This document shows, in pieces, positions 1 through 12,789 of a stretch of DNA of 64,000 bases. The DNA lies in assembly GCA_037962975.1 (NCBI GenBank), contig CM075676.1:95488001-95552000 (forward strand), read 5' to 3'. Numbering within the stretch: position 1 is the stretch's first letter; every line of letters starts with the position of its first letter. A program made the position numbers and the translations under genes. The DNA comes from Clitoria ternatea. Lineage: Eukaryota > Streptophyta > Magnoliopsida > Fabales > Fabaceae. The notes under the pieces were generated by a model. It was not told the origin of the DNA and did not search any database. It saw nothing but the letters and a program-made list of their open reading frames with translations.

Positions 1-741
1 AGGACGATCAAGACTCTTGAAGATCTGTTGCGTCTTTGTGTCTTGGAACATGGTGGAAGTTGGAAAAAATATCTCCCACTTATTGAGTTTACTTACAACA
101 ACAGCTATCATGCTAGCATCGGAATGGCCCCTTATGAAGCTTTATATGGAAGGAAATGTCGTACACCTTTGTGTTGGAATGAGACGGGTGAGAAGACAAT
201 AATTGGACCAGATATTGTTCAGAAGACTACAGAACAAGTCCAAAGGATTCAAATGGCAATGAAGGCTTCGCAAGATAGACAAAAGAGTTACTACGACAAA
301 CGTCGGAAGCCATTGGAGTTTGAGGAGGGAGATCATGTATTTCTCAAAGTTACCCCTACCACTGGAGTAGGAAGAGCTTTGAAGGCCAAGAAGTTAAGCC
401 CCAGATACGTAGGACCCTATCAGATTCTGCAAAAGATAGGAACTCATGCGTACCGTATTGCTCTGCCACCCGAGTTGACAAACCTTCACAATGTATTTCA
501 TGTCTCTCAACTCCACAAATATGTACCAAGCCCTGATCATGTTCTAAGTCCCGATCAATTTGTTCTGAAAGAAAACCTTACCTTTGAAGCATCGTCGGTT
601 AAGGTTGCTGACCGACATCTTAAACAACTAAGAGGCAAGGAAATCCCTTTGGTCAAGGTAGTTTGGAGTCAAACAGATGATGGGGATGCTACTTGGGAAA
701 TTGAGGAGAAAATGAGAGAATTGTACCCTCAATTGTTTTAA
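1..741 (+). CDS. Ty3/gypsy polyprotein, C-terminal part (integrase C-terminus and chromodomain-like tail), element 1
   Basis: The frame is open from the first base of the window to a TAA at 739-741, so this is the 3' end of a pol gene whose start lies outside the window. It begins just after the integrase catalytic glutamate region, continues through the segment ending in the GRKCRTPLCW motif, then a basic YYDKRRKP stretch and the GPY/F-type module (GPYQIL). It ends in a chromodomain-like tail (VVWSQTDDGDATWEIE). This order is typical of plant chromoviruses of the Ty3/gypsy superfamily, probably the Tekay/Del group (inference). The tail is thought to direct integration to heterochromatin in such elements. 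No stop or frameshift is seen in this part. It is followed at once by a polypurine tract and the 3' LTR. Confidence 0.93.
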   Translation, partial: RTIKTLEDLLRLCVLEHGGSWKKYLPLIEFTYNNSYHASIGMAPYEALYGRKCRTPLCWNETGEKTIIGPDIVQKTTEQVQRIQMAMKASQDRQKSYYDKRRKPLEFEEGDHVFLKVTPTTGVGRALKAKKLSPRYVGPYQILQKIGTHAYRIALPPELTNLHNVFHVSQLHKYVPSPDHVLSPDQFVLKENLTFEASSVKVADRHLKQLRGKEIPLVKVVWSQTDDGDATWEIEEKMRELYPQLF

Positions 742-766
742 CTTTGAATTTCGGGATGAAATTTCT

Positions 767-781
767 AAAAGGGGGGGAGAA
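767..781 (+). other. Polypurine tract of element 1
   Basis: An A/G run with seven consecutive G lies directly before the TGTAACATCC start of the 3' LTR. It is the expected primer site for plus-strand synthesis and fixes the element as running on the + strand. Confidence 0.85.
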
Positions 782-957
782 TGTAACATCCCTATTTTTA
801 GAAACAGTTTTACCCTTGTAATTTTTGAATTATGGAAGGTTTGTAAGTAAGAATAAGTCAATATATACCCTATGGATGGTCTGTGGTATCTCAGAAATGT
901 CATTTTTATGCATAATAATGGAATTTATATGGACCATTAGTGAAATTATGCAAAAAC

Positions 958-1860
958 CGAGTGAAAAAGGGCTCTGTTCTGAGTAATAGAGAGAAATTCC
1001 AAGTGAACAATTAGCTATTCCGAGTGAAGGATGGAATTCCGAGTCAGTGTCATGTTTTCCGAGTAAAACATGACTGAGAGGGCTACCACCGAGTGGAGTC
1101 CTGACCTGAGAAGCAATTCTGAGTGAAGTGTGTTCAAGAGAACCATTTCTGGGTGAAATTCCGAGTCAAAACACCCTGGAATGACTCGTTTCCGAGTCAA
1201 ACCTTGCCCAATGCTTCTTTTCCGAAGGAAATTTCTCTGATTGAAGCATTCCGAGTGAAAGAATGCATATATACTTATGTTTATGTTGATTTGATGCTTC
1301 CTACCGACTGGAATGTGTTGTGGAATCAATTGGGAAGGATTCCAAATGGTTTCGTATGTGTTTTGCTTAGGAAACCGAGTGGAAAATGGTAGAGGGAGCC
1401 CATTCCGAGAGAAATGTAAGAGGTTGAACCATTTCCGAGTGAGATATACTCTACTGGACCAAAACCGAGTGAGACTCGTATGTGTAGGTCTTGTTCCGAG
1501 AGGTAATGGCTTAAATAAACCTTAATTTGGAAATATAGTTGAAGAAGTTGGTCTAAGCCGAGTGAACCAAGTGAATGAAGACTCGGATTTCCGAGTGAAA
1601 ACTCTGAGAAAGAGAGAACTCGGTCTGGACAGATATTACCGAGTGAAAAACCGAGTACCTGAGTCGGTTTCAAAGGAATTCCGAGCGAGGACTTGAAGAC
1701 TCGCTCAAGCGAGTCGGATTCCGCTTGAGCGAGAAGGACCCCTGATGCATATTTCTCTACTTCGCTCAAGCGAGCAAATCACGCTCAAGCGAGCCTTGTA
1801 TTTGTTGGCTCGGAAGAAGAATTCCAGTCGGCATAGTGGTTAACCGAGTGGAATTTTCAC
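958..1860 (+). repeat. Dispersed CCGAGTGA-motif array, forward orientation
   Basis: Roughly 18 or more copies of CCGAGTGA and close variants (CCGAGTCA, CCGAGTGG, CCGAGAGA) occur at irregular 15-60-base spacing, often preceded by TTT or ATT. The same motif appears in the opposite orientation at 13930-14640, in the other half of this LTR. Confidence 0.85.
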
Positions 1861-2463
1861 TCGGTATTCAGTGTCAGTTTTGCGTGTTGACTTCAATTTT
1901 GTCTTTTAATGCTTATTTTAATTCAATCATGCGCACTATAGCTAGTAGGCGGCCAGAAATGGGCACTGACATAGCCTACCTCCTTATTTAAATCTCCACT
2001 GACACTCCATTAACACTCCACTAAAAATCCACTAGCAGCCCACTCACAAAAGCTGTTCCCCATTTAGTTTTCCACTTACTCTCTCATTATTTAAACCAGT
2101 GCGATGACTCTTAGAGAACACACACACACGAAACACAACCACAAACACATCTCTGTTATCATTTCCCCTTCCTACAAACTTCTTCCTCTCTCCTTTCTTG
2201 TCTCTCTCACTCGGATTTGAAGAAGGACAGTGAAGGGAACCTTTTCTCCTCATCCAGGAACTCCATCAAGGTAAGAGGGTATATTCTTGGGTGCTCTGTG
2301 GGAAAACCGAGTGAAGGAAAGGGTTAAGGAACTTGTTCCTCACCTTTCCAGGACAGATTCAGTGTTGTGTGAATTAAATGCTTTAATTGTTACTGATCCG
2401 GTCCCAACACCGGTCCCCAAGAGCATGGTTTTAATGCTTTGCCAGATCAGCATTTTGAACAGG

Positions 2464-2468
2464 AGAAG
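2464..2468. repeat. Target-site duplication AGAAG of element 2 (left copy)
   Basis: AGAAG directly precedes the TGTAACACCC start of element 2. The matching copy is at 12740-12744. Confidence 0.93.
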
Positions 2469-5301
2469 TGTAACACCCTCTGTTACACCTTAATAAATTC
2501 TAGAAAAATTCATAAATTTTTTTTTTTTACTAAAGATATGTTTGTTAAAAAGAAACTATCGGAATAAATTATATACATTATTTCTGAAATACCTCAATAT
2601 TATTAAAACTTTATAAAGTATTTGTACATTCATCCGAAGAAAATAAACATTAAACATTATAAGAAAGAGAGGAAACTCCATGGCCCAAGAGCAGTTGCCT
2701 AATGACATTATTTATTCATTGGACCACGGTATTCATACCGAGCTCCCTTTCTAAAACGTGCTATATATACTGTCAATGTTCTTCGATCCTTCCCTCTGTA
2801 CGAACCATTAATTTAAAACATATGAAACAAAAACATAGAGAAAGGAGTGAGAAACAGAATATAATATTCCCAAATGGGACATAAGCAATAAAGGGTTTTC
2901 ACAAACTAGTATAATAATATCAATCACAATCATAAGCACAATCAATTTATGAATGTATGAATGATATGTCATATCTTCATCATAACTTATTTATACATGT
3001 GGGCCCCTTAAATTTTAATTTGCACTGGGCCAACCAGGAGTTTACACTGTTCCATAATTCCGGATAATAATAACATGAACAGCTCAACTGGCATGGAAAC
3101 ACTTAGAGACTAGTCAGATTGAAAAGGTTTTTATTGTGAAAGTACCCGACACTAGGGAGCTACCCCAGGTCCCCTGAAGCACCCTTTCACACCCTCTCAT
3201 CCCAAGGCTCACAATTAAGCCTCCTCTAATGTATCCTCGGTTTCTATAATCCGTCCCCAGACAATATCATTTTGTTTCTCTTCGATGATTCATGATGCAT
3301 GAACTACTCGCGTATTTAGTTGGTTAAGGCTTTTAGAAACTCAATTATATTATCAGGGCCTATGGATCATGACATAGCCACCCCAGTAAACTGTACTTTT
3401 TCAACTTCTCAAATACGCACATAAAATTTTAGTACAATTCCTTTTCAAATCACAAATCAAATCTCTTTATAAATTTGAGTTTCAAAGCCTTAAATATATT
3501 TCATAACCTATCAATTCAAAATTAATTTCTAAAAACTTAAATTTGGAATTATCAATATTTAAAACCTTAGTACTTGAAAATTTTGTATAATATTTTTATA
3601 CATTTAAATAATACGTATATATATATTAAAAAAAATTTATTTTTATAAAATAAATTCTCTTTCTTTTTCTTCTGATAAACTAACTAAAAATCTAAATTTT
3701 AGTAAAGATATATACATATATATTAAAAGATAAAAAGAGATTTCTAAAAACTTATGTAGTTTTCTAAGAAATTTCTTAAAAGTAATTTGAATAAATATAA
3801 AAAAAATAAATAAAGAAGTAGGAGATAAGTAATTTCTTACTGAATTTTAGCTTTCCGCCATGCTTGCTATATGCTCAAACTCCACAATAAAAGATTATCA
3901 ATCATAATCAAACATTGTCAATCACAATCAAAACATCATAAAGCATAAATAAATATTAACAATCATAATCAAATCAAATAATTAAACATTAGTTATAAAT
4001 ATGATAATTTAAAATTCAATAATTATTTAAATTAATAAATTTTGTTTTAAGTTCTATGGTCAATTCCTCGCACAGGTCTATGTAAATCCAAGATAGTCCA
4101 GTCCTTGCATAGGTCTAGTTTAGTCCATATAGGTCATAAATAGTCCAAGTCCTTGCATAGGTTCAGTCAAGTTCGTAATAGTTCAAGTCCTTGCATAGGT
4201 TCAATCCAGTCCGCATAGGTCATAATAGTTCAAGTTCTTAAATATTTTAGATATTAAGTTACACAAGATGCTTAATTTATTAATAACAATTATTATAAAT
4301 TTTAAGTTAAAAGTTATTATTTTAAAATAATAATATTGTTATGTTTAAAAGGAGTAGGGGACTCCTCCCAATATTCTTATGTAATTTCATATTATATCCT
4401 TAATCTCACCCCCCTTACCTTGATTTGCTACCAAAAGTGAATTCGCTCTGCGCCTCCAAGTTCTAACAAAATATTAATACTAGTTTATTTCAGTATAAGC
4501 TTAAGATGAAAATTAAGATTGCTATCAGAATGATAAATAGTAAATATGCATAGTAATAATAAATAGTAACGGTAAATGGTAAGTTATTAATAGTAACGGT
4601 AAATAGTAATTTTTGAATAGTAATAGTAAATAGTAAATTGTGAATAGTAACTTTTTGAATAGTAGTGGTAAACGGTAAATCATGAACAATAATAGTGAAT
4701 AGTAAATTTTAAATAGTAACAGTAAATAGTAAATTTTGAATAGTAACAGTAAATAGTAAAAATAACACAGTGATAATTTATTTTTACTATAGTAACTTAT
4801 TCATAATAGCACTAGTACATCAATGGTTTAAGAGTGCTAAAAAAAAATAAACTAAAATTATAAAAATAATATAGAAGAAAGTTATTACCTTACACCTCCG
4901 GCAGAACTTCTTTTTACCAAAAGAATTTACTCTCCACTAATTTCTTACGCACTATCTCTCTAGATTCTCTCTCTAATTTTTGTGTGGAAATGTTGTAAAT
5001 GAGCCATCTATTTATAGGAAGAAAATTTCACTATTTAAGATTATTTAATTATTTATTTTACTATTCATGATGTAAGCGATGATGTAATTAAGCGATGATG
5101 TAAGCGATGATGTCGACAGTGGCATTTTGGTTATTAAATGAAAGGTTAAGGGTATTTTTGTCATTCTAAAAAAAATGAAAAAAATATAAAAATTCCAAAA
5201 TTTTATAAATTATATAACAATCAAAAAGTTCTAAAGAACTATAATTAAATTCCTTTGAAATTTTATTTTAAATAAGAAATAACGAAATTAGGGGTGTTAC
5301 A
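2469..5301 (-). repeat. 3' LTR of element 2
   Basis: Begins TGTAACACCC and ends GGTGTTACA, with a near-perfect match to 9908-12739. It contains a GTCCTTGCATAGGTTCA-type repeat cluster near 4080-4230 and a TAGTAA/AAATAGTAA array near 4530-4760. It is very AT-rich elsewhere and carries no gene. Bases 5302-5316 (pyrimidine-rich on +) are the polypurine tract on the minus strand. Confidence 0.95.
4530..4765. repeat. AAATAGTAA-type short repeat array (left LTR copy)
   Basis: Many degenerate copies of a 9-20-base unit built from AAATAGTAA and AATAGTAACGGT. The same array is at about 11970-12200 in the other LTR, with several small differences between them. Confidence 0.8.
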
Positions 5302-5336
5302 ACTCTACTCCCCTAAAAAAATTCCGTCCTCGAAAT

Positions 5337-8300
5337 TTACACTTTTTTGTAAAACAATTGGGGATGAGACTCTTTCATCTCATTTTCTAGTTCCCATGTA
5401 GCATCTTCCCCTCTCGTTTCACTCCAAATGACCTTCACGAGTGGAATTTCCTTGTCTCTTAGCTTTTTTATTCTTCTGTCAGCTATTCTGACAGGTGGTG
5501 CATCATATGTAAGATTATCTTTAACTTGTATGACATCAGGTTCAATAACATGTGTAGGATCAGATATATACTTTCGTAAGTTTGACACATGAAAAACATT
5601 ATGGATATTAGAAAGAAAAGGTGGTAATGCTATTTGGTAGGCAAGAGGACTAACTTTATGAATTATTTGATATGGACCAATAAATCTAGGAGTTAGTTTT
5701 CGAGATTTCATTGCCCGACCGACCCCAGTCATAGGTGTGACTTTCAAGAATACATGATCGCCTTCTTGAAGTTCGAGCGGCTTTCTTCTTTTGTCATAGT
5801 AACTTTTCTGCCTGCTCTGTGTTGCCTTCATCTTTTTCTAAACTATTTTGATTTTATCCGTGGTTTGTTGTACCAACTCTGGTCCTAGCATCAAGTTTTC
5901 ACCAGTCTCAAACCAACATAGCGGGGTCCTACATTTTCTTCCATATAATGCTTCAAAAGGTGCCATGCCAATGCTAGCGTGGAAACTGTTGTTGTAGGTA
6001 AACTCCACATATGGTAAGAATTGATTCCAACTTCCTTTATGCTCCAACACACAAGCTCGTAACAAGTCCTCTAGAGATTGGATTGTTCTTTCTGATTGTC
6101 CATCCGTCTGAGGATGATATACTGAACTTAGACGCAGTCTTGTTCCCAAAGCCTTGTGCAAGCTCTTCCAGAATTGTGATGTAAAACGAGGGTCCCGGTC
6201 AGAAATGATACTTGAAGGAATTCCATGCAATCTCACAATCTCCTCGATGTATAATTTTGCCAGCTTCTCCATAGAGTAACGAATATTGATGGGAATAAAG
6301 TGGGCAGATTTGGTTAATCTATCAACTATTACCCATATTGAATCATGTCCTAATGGAGTTTTAGGTAGAGAAGTCACAAAGTCCATGGTAATGCTATCCC
6401 ATTTCCATTCTGGTATTTCCATTGATTGTAGCATTCCAGGGGGTTTTTGATGTTCCACTTTAACCTTCTGGCAAATTAGACATGCATCTACGTACTCTGC
6501 CACTGCTTTCTTCATTCCAGGCCACCAAAATAACTTCTTCAAATCTTGATACATTTTAGTAGCTCCAGGATGAATGCTCATATAACTTTTATGGCCTTCT
6601 TCCAGAATTACTTTCCTCAACTCCTCTTGATTAGGGATACACACTCGATCCTTATACCTCAGCAATTGGTCACTTCTTACATTGAACTCGACTTCTTTTC
6701 CTTGTTTCAAGAGTTCTTTCTTTTCTTGCAGGAATTCATCATCTCTTTGAGCCTCTAAAACTTGCCTCAGGAATTCACTTGTCACTTGCAACGCTCCTAA
6801 TCTGTAGCTATTAGCATTAACCTTTACTGCTAGGTTAAGATCTCTGAAGTTTTCTATCAATTCCAGCTCTTTAATCATCATTGTGGACGCATGCAGAGAC
6901 TTTCGACTTAAAGCATCTGCTACTATGTTCGCTTTTCCAGGATGGTACTGTAACTCAAAGTCGTAATCCTTTAAGAACTCCATCCACCTCCGTTGCCTCA
7001 TGTTTAACTCCTTTTGGTCGAATAAATACTTGAGACTCTTATGATGGCTAAACACATCGAATGTTGCACGGTATAGATAATGTCTCCAAATCTTTAAGGC
7101 AAAGACTACAGCGGCTAATTCTAAGTCATGGGTAGGGTAGTTAATCTCATGTTGCCTTAATTGGCGCGACGCATAGGCTACAACCTTCTTGTCTTGCATG
7201 AGTACACTTCCTAGTCCTTGTTTAGACGCATCACAGTAAACTTCAAAACTTCGATGTGGATCGGGGAGTACTAACACCGGCGCAGAAGTAAGTCGATCTT
7301 TCAGCTCTTGAAAACTATTTTCGCATTGTGTCGTCCACACAAAAGGTTGTCCTTTCCGTGTTAACTTGGTCAATGGGTATCCTAGCTTTGAAAATCCTTC
7401 AATGAATCTCCTATAGTATCCAGCCAAGCCCAAGAAACTTCTGATCTCAGTGATTGTGGTTGGTCTCTCCCATTTTAAAACTGCCTCCACCTTGGAAGGG
7501 TCTACAGCTATTCCTCCTTGACTAATTACATGTCCTAAAAAGTTTACTTCTTCCAACCAGAATTCACACTTCGACAACTTTGCATACAGTTGTTTCTTTT
7601 TCAGGATTTCCAACACAACCTTCAAGTGTTCAACATGTTCTTCTTTGCTTTTAGAGTACACTAATATATCATCAATGAACACCACTACAAATTTATCTAG
7701 ATATGGATGAAAAATCCTATTCATGTAATCCATGAATACGGCTGGTGCATTAGTTACACCAAAAGGCATTACTAGATATTCGTAATGGCCATAACGTGTT
7801 CTAAAAGCAGTTTTTGGTACATCTTCTTTCTTCACCCTTATTTGATGGTATCCAGACCTCAAATCAATCTTGGAGAACACTGTGGCACCACGCAGCTGAT
7901 CCATCAAGTCATTAATTCTTGGCAGAGGATATTTGTTCTTGATCGTCACCTTGTTCAGTTGCCGATAATCTACACACAACCTCATGCTACCATCCTTTTT
8001 CTTAACCAACAACACTGGTGCACCCCAGGGGGATACACTGGGTCGTATAAATTGTTTCTCTATCATCTCTTCAAGTTGTTTCTTCAACTCTGCTAATTCT
8101 AGAGGTGACATTCGGTATGGTGCAATTGAAATGGGTCCAACTCCAGGTACTAGATCAATGGCAAATTCCACATCTCTTTCTGGGGGTAAACCAGGGATAT
8201 CTTCAGGAAAAACGTCAGGAAATTCACACACAACCGGCAGATTTTTGATTTTTGATTCTTGCTCTCCTTTCGTTGAAAGCAATAGCATGAATCCTTGAGC

Positions 8301-9752
8301 CCCTCCTTTTAAAGAGGCACTCACTTGGTTGGCGGTTAGAAATCTCGAATCCTCAGGATTCAAATTCACTGGTTCTTTAAACATTATGGTTTTATTATGA
8401 CAATCTATTAGAACATAATTGTCAGACAACCAATCTAGCCCAATAATAACTTCTAAGCCAGAAAGGGGTAAACAGAAAAGATTGGCCTTAAAGTCCCTAC
8501 CATCTATGACAATAGGGCATTTCCAACAGGCTTTAGAAGTGACTATGGGATTGTTTCCAGGAGTATGTACAGATAAGTCAAATGGCAGTTCTATCACAGG
8601 TAATTTTAGTTTTTCTACACAGTCATTGGCAATAAAGGAATGTGATGCACCTGAGTCATACATAACAGTTAAAGGAATCTTATTAATGATACACTTACCT
8701 TGCACCATGGAATCAGAATGAGATGCTTCTTCTCCAGTGATTGCAAAAACCTTTCCTTTTGCCTTCGGCCTTCCGACTGCACTGTGCGCGCCTCCTTGAG
8801 TATTTATGCTTGCACCTTCAGGGTTTTCCCTCTTCATCTCTGGGCAATCCTTGATGTGATGTCCTGGTTTGTTACACTTAAAATAAACATAAGTGTTTTT
8901 AGGACAATCCCTTTTCAAATGGGGTCCTCCACAGAGAAAACATTTAAAATTTGGTGCAGATGTTGGGTAATAGCTTCCAGTTGAAGCTTGGGGTCTGTTA
9001 GGAACAGATGCTGCTCCAAACCGGCGAAATGGCGTTTGGTAAGGCTTATTTCTCCTGAAGTCTCTTCTTTGGTGATGGTGAGGTCCTCCACTTCTCATTT
9101 CTCCTGCCTTGTGAATGGGCTCACGACTTTTAGTCATTCTATCCTTATGATCTTCTTCAAAGATCCTGCAGCGATTTACCAATACAGAAAATTCACGGAT
9201 TTCCTGCATTCGTATAGCTTCCTTAATTTCTGGCCGCAATCCATTTACAAACTTTGCACACCGATCTCTTTCATTAGTAGCATCATTATAATGAGAATGA
9301 AAATGAGATAACTCTTCAAACCTGGATGCGTACTCTCCAACGGTCATATTTCCTTGGGTCAGCGACAGGAATTCGAATTGTCTTTTCTCTTTAACATCAG
9401 CTGGAAAGTATTTCTCCAAAAACATATCCTTGAAATAATCCCAAGTGATCTCCACGTCGTTGACTTCAAATTGTCTACGCGTGCTATCCCACCAATGTTC
9501 GGCATCCTCAGATAAGGCATAAGTAGCGAAGACTACCTTATCAGCTTCATTACATTGCAATGCTCGAAAGATCTTCTTTATCTCTCGAATCCAGATTTGT
9601 GCTCCATCAGGGTTATATCCTCCCTTGAAACGAGGTGGATTGCGCTTTTCAAATAGGTCCAGCCTTCTCAAGGCATCGTTACCTTGACCTTCACGTGCTC
9701 CCATTGCATTGATTAAGCGTTCTACAACTCCAGCAAGATCGTTTCCAGCCAT
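5337..9752 (-). pseudogene. gag-pol polyprotein of element 2, split by one in-frame TAG
   Basis: The frame opens at ATG 9750-9752 and runs 1304 codons to a TAG at 5838-5840. It then continues in the same frame to 5337, so only one nonsense codon breaks it. Domains by residue: gag 1-340 with CCHC-like knuckles near 271-303; protease DSGA at about 366; RT with FIDD at 692-695; RNase H with D841, E878 and D946; integrase HHCC zinc module at about 1053-1094; DD35E core D1124, D1185, E1221. The GPY/F module and chromodomain-like tail lie after the TAG. Oddities: residue 903 is His where this family normally has the catalytic Asp of the SDHKS motif. The second zinc knuckle starts YFKC, so it lacks its first Cys. 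An uninterrupted product is not expected without readthrough. Self-mobility is doubtful. Confidence 0.95.
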
Positions 9753-9892
9753 TAGTTTCCTGTTTCACAGTAACTGAGATTTGTCACATCAATCACAGTT
9801 ACTACCAAATCAGATATTCTATTCTCTATCACCTATACAGAGTTTACGGACAAAGCAAGATAGACCTTTTCCCCAGGCCTATTGGATTAACT

Positions 9893-9904
9893 GCTCTGAT
9901 ACCA
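9893..9904 (-). other. Primer-binding site of element 2 (initiator-Met tRNA)
   Basis: On the minus strand this reads TGGTATCAGAGC, the common plant retrotransposon primer site matching the 3' end of initiator-Met tRNA. It lies 3 bases inside the 5' LTR. Confidence 0.92.
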
Positions 9905-9907
9905 CTT

Positions 9908-12739
9908 TGTAACACCCTCTGTTACACCTTAATAAATTCTAGAAAAATTCATAATTTTTTTTTTTACTAAAGATATGTTTGTTAAAAAGAAACTATCGGA
10001 ATAAATTATATACATTATTTCTGAAATACCTCAATATTATTAAAACTTTATAAAGTATTTGTACATTCATCCGAAGAAAATAAACATTAAACATTATAAG
10101 AAAGAGAGGAAACTCCATGGCCCAAGAGCAGTTGCCTAATGACATTATTTATTCATTGGACCACGGTATTCATACCGAGCTCCCTTTCTAAAACGTGCTA
10201 TATATACTGTCAATGTTCTTCGATCCTTCCCTCTGTACGAACCATTAATTTAAAACATATGAAACAAAAACATAGAGAAAGGAGTGAGAAACAGAATATA
10301 ATATTCCCAAATGGGACATAAGCAATAAAGGGTTTTCACAAACTAGTATAATAATATCAATCACAATCATAAGCACAATCAATTTATGAATGTATGAATG
10401 ATATGTCATATCTTCATCATAACTTATTTATACATGTGGGCCCCTTAAATTTTAATTTGCACTGGGCCAACCAGGAGTTTACACTGTTCCATAATTCCGG
10501 ATAATAATAACATGAACAGCTCAACTGGCATGGAAACACTTAGAGACTAGTCAGATTGAAAAGGTTTTTATTGTGAAAGTACCCGACACTAGGGAGCTAC
10601 CCCAGGTCCCCTGAAGCACCCTTTCACACCCTCTCATCCCAAGGCTCACAATTAAGCCTCCTCTAATGTATCCTCGGTTTCTATAATCCGTCCCCAGACA
10701 ATATCATTTTGTTTCTCTTCGATGATTCATGATGCATGAACTACTCGCGTATTTAGTTGGTTAAGGCTTTTAGAAACTCAATTATATTATCAGGGCCTAT
10801 GGATCATGACATAGCCACCCCAGTAAACTGTACTTTTTCAACTTCTCAAATACGCACATAAAATTTTAGTACAATTCCTTTTCAAATCACAAATCAAATC
10901 TCTTTATAAATTTGAGTTTCAAAGCCTTAAATATATTTCATAACCTATCAATTCAAAATTAATTTCTAAAAACTTAAATTTGGAATTATCAATATTTAAA
11001 ACCTTAGTACTTGAAAATTTTGTATAATATTTTTATACATTTAAATAATACGTATATATATATTAAAAAAAATTTATTTTTATAAAATAAATTCTCTTTC
11101 TTTTTCTTCTGATAAACTAACTAAAAATCTAAATTTTAGTAAAGATATATACATATATATTAAAAGATAAAAAGAGATTTCTAAAAACTTATGTAGTTTT
11201 CTAAGAAATTTCTTAAAAGTAATTTGAATAAATATAAAAAAAATAAATAAAGAAGTAGGAGATAAGTAATTTCTTACTGAATTTTAGCTTTCCGCCATGC
11301 TTGCTATATGCTCAAACTCCACAATAAAAGATTATCAATCATAATCAAACATTGTCAATCACAATCAAAACATCATAAAGCATAAATAAATATTAACAAT
11401 CATAATCAAATCAAATAATTAAACATTAGTTATAAATATGATAATTTAAAATTCAATAATTATTTAAATTAATAAATTTTGTTTTAAGTTCTATGGTCAA
11501 TTCCTCGCACAGGTCTATGTAAATCCAAGATAGTCCAGTCCTTGCATAGGTCTAGTTCAGTCCATATAGGTCATAAATAGTCCAAGTCCTTGCATAGGTT
11601 CAGTCAAGTTCGTAATAGTTCAAGTCCTTGCATAGGTTCAATCCAGTCCGCATAGGTCATAATAGTTCAAGTTCTTAAATATTTTAGATATTAAGTTACA
11701 CAAGATGCTTAATTTATTAATAACAATTATTATAAATTTTAAGTTAAAAGTTATTATTTTAAAATAATAATATTGTTATGTTTAAAAGGAGTAGGGGACT
11801 CCTCCCAATATTCTTATGTAATTTCATATTATATCCTTAATCTCACCCCCCCTTACCTTGATTTGCTACCAAAAGTGAATTCGCTCTGCGCCTCCAAGTT
11901 CTAACAAAATATTAATACTAGTTTATTTCAGTATAAGCTTAAGATGAAAATTAAGATTGCTATTAGAATGATAAATAGTAAATGTGCATAGTAATAATAA
12001 ATAGTAACGGTAAATGGTAAGTCATTAATAGTAACGGTAAATAGTAATTTTTGAATAGTAATAGTAAATAGTAAATAGTGAATAGTAACTTTTTGAATAG
12101 TAGTGGTAAACGGTAAATCATGAACAATAACAGTGAATAGTAAATTTTAAATAGTAACGGTAAATAGTAAATTTTGAATAGTAACAGTAAATAGTAAAAA
12201 TAACACAGTGATAATTTATTTTTACTATAGTAACTTATTCATAATAGCACTAGTATATCAATGGTTTAAGAGTGCTAAAAAAAAATAAACTAAAATTATA
12301 AAAATAATATAGAAGAAAGTTATTACCTTACACCTCCGGCAGAACTTCTTTTTACCAAAAGAATTTACTCTCCACTAATTTCTTACGCACTATCTCTCTA
12401 GATTCTCTCTCTAATTTTTGTGTGGAAATGTTGTAAATGAGCCATCTATTTATAGGAAGAAAATTTCACTATTTAAGATTATTTAATTATTTATTTTACT
12501 ATTCATGATGTAAGCGATGATGTAATTAAGTGATGATGTAAGCGATGATGTCGACAGTGGCATTTTGGTTATTAAATGAAAGGTTAATGGTATTTTTGTC
12601 ATTCTAAAAAAAATGAAAAAAATATAAAAATTCCAAAATTTTATAAATTATATAACAATCAAAAAGTTCTAAAGAACTATAATTAAATTCCTTTGAAATT
12701 TTATTTTAAATAAGAAATAACGAAATTAGGGGTGTTACA
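9908..12739 (-). repeat. 5' LTR of element 2
   Basis: Near-identical to 2469-5301. On the minus strand it holds a good TATA box (12446-12455) followed by a pyrimidine/purine-rich leader. It ends next to the primer-binding site. It contains no genes. Confidence 0.95.
12446..12455 (-). promoter_or_regulatory. Predicted LTR TATA box of element 2
   Basis: CTATAAATAG on the minus strand lies in the 5' LTR, about 2.5 kb before the LTR end. It is the best TATA match in the LTR. A start site some 30 bases downstream is inferred, not shown. Confidence 0.6.
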
Positions 12740-12744
12740 AGAAG
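12740..12744. repeat. Target-site duplication AGAAG of element 2 (right copy)
   Basis: Directly follows GGTGTTACA at the end of element 2. Identical to 2464-2468. Confidence 0.93.
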
Positions 12745-12789
12745 TACGTCTCAAATACCTTATAATTACTTTTATACGGAGTACATACC

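Larger units (their letters stand above)
782..2468 (+). mobile_element. 3' LTR of element 1, first part (split by element 2)
   Basis: The LTR starts TGTAACATCC right after the polypurine tract. It is interrupted at 2468 by element 2 and resumes at 12745. The two parts together come to about 4.87 kb, very long for an LTR. The segment 958-1860 holds many copies of a CCGAGTGA-type motif, and 1690-1800 holds palindromic CTCGCTCAAGCGAG motifs. Possible TATA sequences (TATTTAA) lie near 1984 and 2087, before a pyrimidine-rich stretch. A CAAG|GTAAG donor-like site lies near 2270. Promoter use is inference only. Open frames here are incidental. Confidence 0.88.
2469..12739 (-). mobile_element. Complete Ty3/gypsy LTR retrotransposon, element 2 (chromovirus type)
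   Basis: A full-length 10,271-bp element on the minus strand. LTRs at 2469-5301 (3' LTR) and 9908-12739 (5' LTR) flank a gag-pol frame at 5337-9752. There is a polypurine tract next to 5301 and a primer-binding site complementary to initiator-Met tRNA at 9893-9904. The perfect 5-bp duplication AGAAG lies on both sides, inside the 3' LTR of element 1. The LTRs are 2833 and 2832 bp and differ at about a dozen positions that I could count by eye, so the insertion is young. The domain order protease, RT, RNase H, integrase, chromodomain-like tail makes it a chromovirus. The coding region carries an internal TAG and a changed RNase H residue. Confidence 0.96.

Noticed and set aside
1326..1769. 147-codon minus-strand open frame in the element 1 LTR
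   Set aside because: Its Ser-Leu-Gly repeats just translate the CCGAGTGA array. No homology or gene structure.
8988..9311. Plus-strand open frames inside element 2
   Set aside because: Antisense shadows of the gag-pol frame. No independent support.
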